Assembly (NCBI RefSeq): GCF_035989305.1
Contig: NZ_CP108514.1
Coordinates: forward strand, 3,782,501-3,846,500
DNA: 64,000 nt
Direction of reading: 5' to 3'
Source: Streptomyces sp. NBC_01233
GTDB taxonomy: Bacteria > Actinomycetota > Actinomycetes > Streptomycetales > Streptomycetaceae
Made by a program: the position numbers and the translations under genes. Positions 11,725 to 19,202 of this stretch are shown in pieces. Within the stretch, counting starts at the first letter, position 1. Every line of letters begins with the position of its first letter. The notes beneath the pieces are model-generated. The model did not search any database. It was not told where the DNA came from and saw nothing but the letters and a program-made list of their open reading frames with translations.

Positions 11725-13119
11725 CTAGTACTGCAACCGCATGTGGCGTGACGGTCGGTGAGGTTGCTCGTTGTTGTGACTGTGTGATGAATCGCTGACG
11801 GTTGAGCAGATCGAGTCGTGGTCCGAGGGTGTAGCGGGGTTGCATGCCCGGTTCGGGCATCGTTTTGGCAGGTCGGAGCCACGTGATCGGGCTCTGGACT
11901 ACATGACGGGCCTGCTTGCGCCGCTAGAGAAGAAGAACGGGTGGACGCTGGCCGAGCAGGTCGGCCAGCTCCGCCCGGACGGTGTGCAACGCCTGCTCAA
12001 CCACTCCGAATGGGACGAGAACGCGGTCCGCGACGATGTCCGGGACTTCGTCGTGGAGACCATCGGCGCCAAGGATGGCGTGCTCATCGGGGACGACACC
12101 GGGTTCCTGAAGAAGGGCACCAGGTCAGCAGGGGTCCAGCGGCAGTATTCCGGCACCGCTGGCCGCACCGAGAACTGCCAGATCGGCACCTTCCTCGCCT
12201 ACGCATCCGCCAAAGGGCGGGCGCTGATCGACCGGGAACTCTACGTCCCGAAGTCCTGGACGGACGACCGCGACCGCTGCCGGGCAGCCGGGATCGACGA
12301 CACCGTGCCGTTCGCCACGAAGATCGAGCACCTCAAGTGGATGCTGCAACGCGCCATCGACGCGGCTGTTCCCTTCGCCTGGGTGACCGCGGACGAGGCA
12401 TACGGGCAGGTCAAACACTTCCGCGCCTGGCTGGAAGAACGCCAGGCCGCGTATGTGCTGGCCACCAAGGTCAACGACACCGTGATCACCGCCGACGGCC
12501 GCGACGCCCGCGTCGACGAGCTGATCGCGGCCCTGCCGAAGCAGGCATGGAAACGGATCTCCGCCGGAGCAGGCGCCCACGGCCAGCGGATCTACCACTG
12601 GGCCCGCGTCGCGATCCGGCCCACCTGGGAGGGCGGATCCGGGCACTGGGTGCTCGCCCGCCGCAACCTGTCCGACCCCACCGACATCGCCTACTACGTC
12701 TGCTATGGCCCCGTCACTTCCCGGCTGAAAGACCTGGTCAGGACCGCCGGAGCCAGGTGGGCGGTGGAGGAATGCTTCCAGACCGCGAAGGGTGAATGCG
12801 GGCTCGATCACTACCAGGTGCGGCTCTACCGGGCCTGGTACCGGCACATCACCCTGGCCATGGCCGTCCTGGCCTACCTCACGGCCATCCGTGCCGCAGA
12901 AGCCGCAAAAGGGGCAGCGGAGATGACGAGCAAGACCTCATACCCCTCAGCGTCCCGGAGATCCGCCGGATGATCGGGCACGTCGTCGTCACGCCCCGCT
13001 GCCACAGCAACGAGCACCGTCTGCACTGGTCACGCTTCCGGCGCCGCAGCCAGGCCCGAGCCCGCCGCTGCCATTACCAACGCCGAGGCCACGACCCACA
13101 CATGCGGTTGCAGTACTAG
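11725..13119 (+). mobile_element. IS701-family insertion sequence with CTAG target repeats
   Basis: The element is bounded by CTAG at 11725-11728 and again at 13116-13119, the 4-bp YTAR-type target duplication expected of IS701 elements. Just inside are near-perfect inverted repeats: left TACTGCAACCGCATGTG from 11729, right CACATGCGGTTGCAGTA ending at 13115. It carries one transposase gene. Joining the flanks gives CCCCTAGGGG, a 10-bp palindrome, as the original target. The element separates the ABC-exporter upstream region from the efflux-pump promoter. Confidence 0.93.
11795..13119 (+). pseudogene. IS701-family DDE transposase, frameshifted near its C-terminus
   Basis: The main frame reads from TTG 11840 (or CTG 11795, which adds the family-typical LTVEQIESWSEGVAG start) to a stop at 12973. 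It holds the DDE core of IS701 transposases: DDTGFLKKGTRSAGVQRQY, then VTADEAYGQ, and RWAVEECFQTAKGECGLDHYQV. At about 12910-12920, at a run AAAAGGGG, the expected continuation jumps to the -1 frame, where LIPLSVPEIRRMIGH and a basic HYQRRGH tail typical of the family run on to TAG at 13117-13119, inside the right terminal repeat. Either one base has been gained, inactivating the gene, or the run is a -1 slippage site. Without the shift the protein ends with about 20 aberrant residues. Confidence 0.85.
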
Positions 13120-13221
13120 GGGATGTCCACCCTTCGAGGCAGAAGGCCTGGGGGATATCGCGGGACACGGGGGCGGTGAGAAGGTGTTCCCCGCAGTTAC
13201 GTGCAGGGGGAAGGAATCTCG

Positions 13222-14904
13222 GTGGCCGCAGCGCAGAGCACGGGCGGAGGCCAGGACGGCATACCCGAGGGGCGTGCGGACCACGTGCCGGCGGCGGCGG
13301 GGGCGGCCGTTTCGGCCACGGGCCCGGAGGCACCGGCCGGTGCCCGTGCGGGCGGTGCCGGTGCGGGCGGCGCGGCTGGTGCGGGCGGCGCCGGGGAGGC
13401 CCGGAAGGCCGGCGGCCGGCCACCTGCCCCCGTGGTCGCCTCACTGATGCTCGGCATGGCCCTCGTCACCCTCGACAGCACCATCGTCGCCACCGCCGTC
13501 CCGCAGATCGTGGGCGACCTCGGCGGCTTCTCCGTCTTCTCCTGGCTCTTCTCCGGCTATCTGCTGGCCGTCACCGTCACCCTGCCCGTCTACGGGAAGC
13601 TGTCCGACACCTTCGGCCGCAAGCCTGTCCTCCTCTTCGGCATCGGCCTCTTCCTCGTCGGCTCGCTGCTGTGCGCGCTCGCCTGGAACATGGCCGCCCT
13701 GATCGCCTTCCGGATCGTCCAGGGCCTGGGCGGCGGCGCCCTCCAGGGCACGGTCCAGACCCTGGCCGCCGACCTCTACCCGCTGAAGGACCGCCCGAAG
13801 ATCCAGGCCCGGATGTCCAGCGTCTGGGCCACCTCGGCCGTGGCCGGCCCGGCGCTCGGCGGGCTCCTCGCCTCGTACGCGCACTGGCGCTGGATCTTCC
13901 TGCTCAACCTGCCGCTGGCCGCCCTGGCCCTGTGGATGGTCGCCCGTCACCTGGTGGAGCCCGTACGGTCCCCCGGGCGCCGGGGTCCCGTCGACTGGGC
14001 GGGCGCCCTGGCCGTCTTCGCCTGCGGCGGCCTGCTGCTCTTCGCGCTCGTCCAGGGCGGGGTCGCCTGGCCGTGGCTGTCCGCGCCCTCGCTGGGGCTG
14101 CTGGGCGCGAGCGCGGTGCTGGCCGCGGTGGTGGTCGTGGTGGAACGCCGGGCCGAGGAACCGATCCTGCCGGGCTGGGTCTGGCGGCGGCGCACCATCG
14201 CCGCGGTCAACCTGGCCCTGGCCGCGCTCGGGCTGCTGATGGTCGCCCCGATGGTGTTCATGCCGACCTACGCCCAGTCCGTGCTCGGCCTCGGGCCCGT
14301 CGGCGCCGGGCTGGTGATGTCCGTGATGACCCTGAGCTGGCCCATCAGCGCCGCCCTCAGCCAGCACGTCTACCGGCGCATCGGCTTCCGGAACACCGCG
14401 GCCGTCGGGATCGGCCTCGCCGCGGTGATCCTCTACTCCTTCACCCTGCTGCCACAGCCGGCCCGGCCCTGGCAGCCGGCGCTGATCATGCTGCTGCTGG
14501 GCGCCGCCCTCGGCCTCTTCCAGCTCCCGCTGATCGTCGGGGTCCAGTCCACGGTGGGCTGGGCCGAGCGCGGGACCACCACGGCCTCGGTGCTCTTCTG
14601 CCGGCAGGTCGGCCAGAGCGTGGGCGCCGCCCTGCTCGCGGCCGTGGCCAACGCCACCATCGCCGCCCGCCTGGCCGGCGCCCCCGTTCCCGGGCTCCCG
14701 GAGCACCTCGACGACGTGGCGAAGGCACTGGAGCGCCCCGAGCTGCTCCCGCGGGCCGCCGCCGACTACCTGCGCGAGGCCGTCGCCGCCGCCGTGGAGC
14801 ACATCTTCCTCGGCGCGAGCGCGGCCGCCGTGGCCGCGCTGCTGATCCTGCTGCTGGTGGCGCCCCGCAGGTTCCCGGTCCTGCCGGAGCTGCGCGAGGA
14901 GTAG
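13222..14904 (+). CDS. DHA2-family (EmrB/QacA-like) MFS drug efflux transporter
   Basis: 560 residues. GTG 13222 is preferred over GTG 13201 because GGGGGAAGGA lies 6 nt before it. A Gly/Ala-rich cytoplasmic N-terminus of about 65 residues leads into 14 predicted helices. Family motifs are clear: LDSTIVATAVPQI in helix 1 (motif D1), GKLSDTFGRKPVLLFGI (motif A), and GPALGGLLASYAHWRWIFLLNLP in helix 5 (motif C and the WRW of this family). It uses proton motive force to export toxic compounds; substrates are unknown. The IS701 element sits about 100 nt upstream, in what was the promoter region, and may have changed expression. Confidence 0.93.
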   Translation: MAAAQSTGGGQDGIPEGRADHVPAAAGAAVSATGPEAPAGARAGGAGAGGAAGAGGAGEARKAGGRPPAPVVASLMLGMALVTLDSTIVATAVPQIVGDLGGFSVFSWLFSGYLLAVTVTLPVYGKLSDTFGRKPVLLFGIGLFLVGSLLCALAWNMAALIAFRIVQGLGGGALQGTVQTLAADLYPLKDRPKIQARMSSVWATSAVAGPALGGLLASYAHWRWIFLLNLPLAALALWMVARHLVEPVRSPGRRGPVDWAGALAVFACGGLLLFALVQGGVAWPWLSAPSLGLLGASAVLAAVVVVVERRAEEPILPGWVWRRRTIAAVNLALAALGLLMVAPMVFMPTYAQSVLGLGPVGAGLVMSVMTLSWPISAALSQHVYRRIGFRNTAAVGIGLAAVILYSFTLLPQPARPWQPALIMLLLGAALGLFQLPLIVGVQSTVGWAERGTTTASVLFCRQVGQSVGAALLAAVANATIAARLAGAPVPGLPEHLDDVAKALERPELLPRAAADYLREAVAAAVEHIFLGASAAAVAALLILLLVAPRRFPVLPELREE

Positions 14905-15031
14905 CACGGCGCGGGCGGCAGCAGCAGCGGAGCGACAGCCGAGGAGCAACAGCCGGGCAGCCACCCCGACTTGTCATGGCCCGGCGCAGTGGGAGACCCT
15001 CGTACGCAGCACCGTTATCCGGGGGGACGAC

Positions 15032-15892
15032 ATGGCATCCGCACTGTGCGCACTGCTGTTACTGGCCGCGCTGGCCGGGCCGATCGGCCTGCGGCTGCGC
15101 CGCAGCCCGGCCTTCGTCACCGGCCGCGACGGCCGGCTCTCCACCTCCACGGCGCTCGCCCTGGCCTGGACGGTGATCCTGGTCTGGCTGCTGCTCGCGA
15201 TCCTCGCCTACGGGCTCACCTCGGGCGGCGGAGTCGCGTACTTCCGGGGCTCCGACGGCCCCTTGTCCCAGCTGACCACGGTGTACCTGCCGCTGCTCGG
15301 CGGCCCGTACGTGGCGCTGATCGCGGCCAAGACGGTCGTCGGCCTGCGCGTGGAGAACGGCACCCTGGCCAAGCCGGCCGCGAAGCCGACGGAGTCGGGA
15401 CGGCGGCCGCTGCGGGAGCTGATCGCCAACGACAGCGGGCGCACGGACCTCGTCGACCTCCAGTACGTCGCGCTCAGCGCGGTCACGATGCTGTACGTGG
15501 TGCTGTTCTTCCTCGCGGACGTGGGCGGCGGGCTCCCGCGACTGCCCGCCGAGATGTGGGCCCTGACCGGCGCCCCGGCGGGGGCCTACCTGGTGAACAA
15601 GATGGCCGTCCGCGCCAACCCGGTGATCACCGACGTCTCCGTCGCCGACGGCCTGCTCACCGTCGAGGGCGGCGGCTTCGGCCCCGGCCCCGCCGGCAGC
15701 CCCGCCCAGGTGAGCGTGAACGGCGCCGCCGCCCCGGCCTTCCTCGACCCCGCGACGGGCACCCTGAGCGCCCCGCTCCCGCAGGGCGCGGCCGCCCCGT
15801 TCGAGGTGACGGTCACGGCCCGGGGCCTGCGCAGCGACCCCTACCGTTACGCGTCCCCGGCCCGCCCGGCAGGGCAGCGGCCGGCCGGCTAG
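15032..15892 (+). CDS. Membrane protein with C-terminal IPT/TIG-like beta domain
   Basis: 286 residues; GGGGGGA precedes ATG 15032. Helices: an N-terminal one (MASALCALLLLAALAGPIGL), then STALALAWTVILVWLLLAILAYG, TTVYLPLLGGPYVALIAAKTV, YVALSAVTMLYVVLFFLADV and a weak fifth. The last 90 residues (from NPVITDVSVADGLLTVEGGGFGP) resemble an IPT/TIG immunoglobulin-like domain: I-T-D-V start, then G-GFG and a VSVNGAAAP edge. I do not recognise a named family. It is followed 3 nt later by the next gene, so they are probably one operon. Confidence 0.8.
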   Translation: MASALCALLLLAALAGPIGLRLRRSPAFVTGRDGRLSTSTALALAWTVILVWLLLAILAYGLTSGGGVAYFRGSDGPLSQLTTVYLPLLGGPYVALIAAKTVVGLRVENGTLAKPAAKPTESGRRPLRELIANDSGRTDLVDLQYVALSAVTMLYVVLFFLADVGGGLPRLPAEMWALTGAPAGAYLVNKMAVRANPVITDVSVADGLLTVEGGGFGPGPAGSPAQVSVNGAAAPAFLDPATGTLSAPLPQGAAAPFEVTVTARGLRSDPYRYASPARPAGQRPAG

Positions 15893-15895
15893 GCG

Positions 15896-16471
15896 ATGCC
15901 CGGAACCCGTATCGCGCCGTCCTGGCGCGCACCGTCGAGGACCTGGACGAGCCCCGCGGACACACGCACCCGGTACGCCGAGATCCCCACGCCCCACGGC
16001 ACGTACACGCTCTTCCGGGAGCCCGGCCCGCGGCTGAGCGCCGACGCCGAGGCCGAGGCGCGGGAGCGCTGGCAGTTCCTCCTCGGCGGGGAAACCGTCC
16101 TGGAGATCGACGACGCCGCGCTGCCGTGGCAGCTCATCCGCACGAGGCTGCGCCGCGGCGTCCGCGGCCGCCTCGACGGCGTGCCGTTCACGGCGCGGGC
16201 CGCAGGCAGGTCGCTGCTGCCCGGCCGCCGGGGCATCCGCTTCACCCTCGATGACGGGCGCACCCTGTCGTTCACGGCGCACCCCTTCCACCTGCGCCTC
16301 GTCCGGGAGACCGGCAGCGAGGACGAGGTGCTCGCGCGCACCCGCGCCGGCGGCTGGGAGACGGACCGGCTGGACCGGGGCGAGCTGGCCCTCCTGTGCT
16401 TCATCACCGTCTCGGGCGTGGACCAACTCCTCACGTCTGCGCTCTACGAGGTCTTCCAGTCGCCCTTGTGA
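15896..16471 (+). CDS. Unrecognised conserved-looking protein
   Basis: 191 residues. ATG 15896 is the first start after the stop of the preceding gene, in the same frame and 3 nt downstream, with no clear Shine-Dalgarno, so translation is probably coupled. The first 27 residues look composition-driven and may not be native; from RYAEIPTPHGTYTLFREPG onward the protein looks like a compact beta-rich fold (GGETVLEIDDAALPWQLIRT; GRRGIRFTLDDGRTLSFTAHPFHLRLVRE). No signal peptide or membrane segment. Function unknown. Its 3' end overlaps the convergent CGNR gene by 28 nt. Confidence 0.65.
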   Translation: MPGTRIAPSWRAPSRTWTSPADTRTRYAEIPTPHGTYTLFREPGPRLSADAEAEARERWQFLLGGETVLEIDDAALPWQLIRTRLRRGVRGRLDGVPFTARAAGRSLLPGRRGIRFTLDDGRTLSFTAHPFHLRLVRETGSEDEVLARTRAGGWETDRLDRGELALLCFITVSGVDQLLTSALYEVFQSPL

Positions 16472-17010
16472 CGGGCGTAATAGCGGGCCACCCGGGCCCG
16501 GTTGCCGCAGACGGAGGCGACGCACCAGCGGCGGCGGGGGTGCGCCGGAAGGAAGAGCAGCACGCAGTCGTGCGCCTCGCACGCGCGAACCTGCCCCACC
16601 CGGGGGTCCGTCAGGAGTTCCGCCACCGCCTCGGCCAGTTCCGCCGCGAGCCGCGGGGCCGGATCGGCCGGCCGGTGCGCGGCCGCGGTCGTGCCGCCCT
16701 CCTGCGTCCAGGCCAGCACCCGGTGGGACGGCGCCGCGGCCAGGGCCCCGTTCAGCGCGGCCAGCGCCCCGGCCGGGGGCCGCTCGCCGCGCCGGACCGC
16801 GGCGAGCGCCGGGCGCGCGGCCTCCCGTACGGCCCGTACGGCGGCCACTTCGGCCGGGCCCGCCGAGCCGACCGGGGTCAGCCGCCCGGCCTGCGCGTCC
16901 AGCCAGGCCGCGAGCCCCGCCGGGTCGGCGACGAGGTCGCCTTCGGCGGTGAGGGTGTTGAGGAGGTCCAGCGCGAGGGGCTCGCCGGTGAGCGGGAAGG
17001 TGACTGTCAC
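16444..17010 (-). CDS. CGNR zinc-finger (ABATE-type) putative regulator
   Basis: 188 residues. An N-terminal helical ABATE region (FPLTGEPLALDLLNTLTAEGDLVADPAGLAAWL) is followed by a C-terminal zinc finger with the diagnostic order VRACEAHDCVLLFL ... RRRWCVASVCGNRARVARYY, in which four cysteines and the CGNR signature are intact. Such proteins are thought to be stress-response transcription factors. GTG 17010 lies only about 8 nt downstream of a TAGCAT -10-like hexamer (minus strand of 17018-17023), so the mRNA is probably leaderless. It is divergent from the hydrolase gene and shares an 80-bp promoter with repeated ACTAATG boxes. Confidence 0.9.
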   Translation of the reverse strand: MTVTFPLTGEPLALDLLNTLTAEGDLVADPAGLAAWLDAQAGRLTPVGSAGPAEVAAVRAVREAARPALAAVRRGERPPAGALAALNGALAAAPSHRVLAWTQEGGTTAAAHRPADPAPRLAAELAEAVAELLTDPRVGQVRACEAHDCVLLFLPAHPRRRWCVASVCGNRARVARYYARHKGDWKTS

Positions 17011-17091
17011 CCGACTAATGCTACTTCAATCACTTGACCCATTAGTGATCACCGGCAAGACTAATGGAACTGAAGCCGCAGGAGGCATGTG
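17011..17091. promoter_or_regulatory. Shared divergent promoter with three ACTAATG boxes
   Basis: Three copies of the AT-rich heptamer ACTAATG occur in 53 bp: at 17014-17020, inverted (CATTAGT) at 17040-17046, and again at 17060-17066. The first two form an inverted repeat with a 19-nt spacer. The first box overlaps the predicted -10/start region of the CGNR gene, consistent with autoregulation; TTGACC at 17034-17039 is a -35 candidate for the hydrolase. Confidence 0.65.
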
Positions 17092-17988
17092 ATGACCGCT
17101 CGCCGCACCATCCCGACCGTCCAGCACCGCACCGTCGACGTGGACGGAGTCCGCGTCGCCTACCGCGAGAGCGGCCCCGCCGACGGCCCCGTCCTGCTGC
17201 TCCTGCACGGCTTCCCCACCGCCTCGCACCAGTTCGCCTGCCTGATGGACGCCCTCGGCGACACCCCCTACCGCCTGATCGCCCCCGACTACCCCGGCTT
17301 CGGCCGGACCGAGGCCCCGGCCGGATTCACGTACACCTTCGACCGGCTCGCCGACATCGTGCAGGGGTTCACCGACGCCCTCGGACTCGACCGCTACGCC
17401 CTGTACGTCTTCGACTTCGGAGCCCCCGTCGGACTGCGGCTCGCCGCGCGCCGCCCGGAGCGCGTGACCGGCCTGATCGTCCAGAACGGCAACGCGTACG
17501 AGGAGGGCCTGTCCGACGCGGCCCGCGAGTTCGCGGGGCTCCGGCGCGAGGTCCCCGGCAACGAGGAGCGGATCCGCGGCCTCTTCACCCTGGAGGGCAC
17601 CCGCTTCCAGTACGAGACCGGCGTCGCCGACACCGGCCTGATCTCCCCCGACAGCCTGACCCTCGACGTGCACCACCTCGGCCTGCCCGGCCGCGCCGAC
17701 GCCCAGGCCGACCTCGCCTTCGACTACGCCTCGAACTTCGCGCACTACCCCGCCTGGCAGGCGTGGCTGCGGAGCGCGGGGGTGCCGGTGCTGGTCGTCT
17801 GGGGCGCGGGCGACCCCTTCTTCACCCCGGCGGGCGCCAAGGCCTACCTCCAGGACGCCCCGGACGCCGCCGTCCACATCTTCGAGGGCGCGGGCCACTT
17901 CGCCCTCGAAACCCACCTCCCGGAAATCGCCCCCTTGATCGAGGACTTCCTCACCGAGCAGACCCCTTCCGGCCCCGCCGGCGCTTGA
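17092..17988 (+). CDS. Alpha/beta hydrolase (epoxide hydrolase/haloalkane dehalogenase-like)
   Basis: 298 residues; ATG 17092 has AGGAGG 6 nt upstream and is preferred to GTG 17089. The fold markers are HGFPTASHQF (oxyanion HG), a nucleophile elbow YVFDFGAPVGL in which the catalytic residue is Asp (FDFGAP) rather than Ser, a late acid near VVWGAGDPFF and the catalytic His in GAGHFALETH. Asp at the elbow points to epoxide hydrolase or dehalogenase chemistry rather than an esterase. It pairs with the divergent CGNR regulator. The last residues PSGPAGA and the TGA come from a dispersed intergenic repeat, so the native C-terminus has been set by that repeat. Confidence 0.88.
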   Translation: MTARRTIPTVQHRTVDVDGVRVAYRESGPADGPVLLLLHGFPTASHQFACLMDALGDTPYRLIAPDYPGFGRTEAPAGFTYTFDRLADIVQGFTDALGLDRYALYVFDFGAPVGLRLAARRPERVTGLIVQNGNAYEEGLSDAAREFAGLRREVPGNEERIRGLFTLEGTRFQYETGVADTGLISPDSLTLDVHHLGLPGRADAQADLAFDYASNFAHYPAWQAWLRSAGVPVLVVWGAGDPFFTPAGAKAYLQDAPDAAVHIFEGAGHFALETHLPEIAPLIEDFLTEQTPSGPAGA

Positions 17989-18190
17989 GGCGCGGGGTCC
18001 GGGGCCGGCCCCGCTCTTTCAGCCCCGCCGGCGCTTGAGGCGCCGGGGGTCCCACGGACGAAATCCGGGGGAGGGTCCGGGGGCCGGCCCCCGGCAACGG
18101 CGCCGCTGCGCGGAGCCGCTCCCCGCCCCGCCCTTTCACCGTTTCCCGGGGCTCCGCCCCGAACCCCGCTCCTCAAACGCCGGAGGGGCC
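17970..18190. repeat. Cluster of Streptomyces dispersed palindromic repeats
   Basis: At least three copies of the dispersed element whose core is CCCCGCCGGCGCTTGAGGCG occur here: direct at about 17974 and 18022, and an inverted, diverged copy (CTCCTCAAACGCCGGAGG) at about 18169-18187. They are joined by GC-rich hairpins such as GGGGCCGGCCCC. The elements lie between convergent genes and may act as terminators. The same family recurs at 49.2-49.4 kb. Confidence 0.8.
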
Positions 18191-18195
18191 ATCTC

Positions 18196-19068
18196 TCAGC
18201 CCTCCGCCGGGGCCCGGCCCGTCAGCGCCGCAAGGCTGGAGCGGACGTGGTTCATGTGGGCCCGCATCTCCTCCTGGGCCTCCGCGTGCTCCCGCAGGAC
18301 CCGCTCCGTCTCCCGCCCGACCCGCTCCTCCCGCACCCGCGCCGCCGCCACCAGCTCCGCGGCCCGCGCCTCCGCGTCCTCCTGCCCGTGCCGCGCCGAT
18401 TCCTCCGCCTCCGCGAACCCCCGCCGGGCCTCCGCCAGGCGGGCCTCCGCGTGCTGCTCCAGCTCGTCGTGGCGCGCCTCCAGCTCCGCCTCCCGCGCCG
18501 CCAGGCCCCGCTCCGCGGCCTCCCACCGCTCCGCCTGCTCCTGCTCGCGCTCCGCCAGCTCCGCCTCCGCCCGCCGCCGCGTCTGCGCCAGAGCCGCCGC
18601 CGCCTCCGTCCGCCAGGTCGCCGCGTCCTCCCGCGCCTGCCCCCGTACGTCGTCCGCCTCGCGCTGCGCCCGCAGCAGACCCTGGCGGGCCCGGACCTCC
18701 GTCTGCTCGCGCACCGCCTCCGCGTCGCCCCGGGCCAGGTCCGCCACCCGGTCGGCCCGCGCCTCGGCCGCGCCCAGCGTCGCGAACGCGTCGGCCCGCG
18801 CGTCCATCCGCAGGCTGTCCGCCTCCTCCTCCGCCAGCAGCAGGATCCGGCGGGCCCGCTCGCCCAGTTCGTCGTACGTCTGCGGGGCGAGCCCGGCCAC
18901 CGCCTCCCGCAGCCGGGCCGCCTCCGCCTCCATCTGCTTGGCCAGGACCGTCAGCCGTGCCACCCGCTCCCAGGCGTCGTCGCGGCTCCCGGAGAGCCGG
19001 GCGAGATACCGGTCGACCTCTTCCATGCGGTAGCCGCGACCGCGCACGGTCGCAATGGGTGCACTCAT
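18196..19068 (-). CDS. DivIVA-like coiled-coil protein
   Basis: 290 residues. The N-terminus ATVRGRGYRMEEVDRYLARL matches the DivIVA/GpsB-type membrane-binding motif (RGY...EVD.YL). The rest is one long, highly charged Ala/Glu/Arg-rich helix from about residue 30 to 275 with heptad periodicity and no aromatic-rich domain. Long DivIVA-like coiled-coil proteins of this kind help polar growth and cytoskeletal organisation in Streptomyces; some are annotated as cellulose-binding proteins. A terminator hairpin separates it from the immunity-domain gene upstream, so it is probably its own unit. Confidence 0.85.
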   Translation of the reverse strand: MSAPIATVRGRGYRMEEVDRYLARLSGSRDDAWERVARLTVLAKQMEAEAARLREAVAGLAPQTYDELGERARRILLLAEEEADSLRMDARADAFATLGAAEARADRVADLARGDAEAVREQTEVRARQGLLRAQREADDVRGQAREDAATWRTEAAAALAQTRRRAEAELAEREQEQAERWEAAERGLAAREAELEARHDELEQHAEARLAEARRGFAEAEESARHGQEDAEARAAELVAAARVREERVGRETERVLREHAEAQEEMRAHMNHVRSSLAALTGRAPAEG

Positions 19069-19130
19069 CCTGGATGCGCCTCTCTCGCGGGGATTCCCGT
19101 CAAGGATGCGCCCTTTGATCCCAGAAGCCC

Positions 19131-19177
19131 GAATGGCCGGGCCGAGACCCCCTCCGAGGGTCCCGACCCGGCCATTC
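19131..19177 (-). terminator. Terminator after the Imm35/deaminase/SUKH-4 gene
   Basis: Two 20-nt arms, 19131-19150 and 19158-19177, pair at 18 positions (GAATGGCCGG start, CCGGCCATTC end) with a 7-nt loop. It lies 25 nt past the stop of the minus-strand gene ending at 19203. Confidence 0.8.
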
Positions 19178-19202
19178 CACCGGTCACCCGATCAGGGCGA
19201 CC

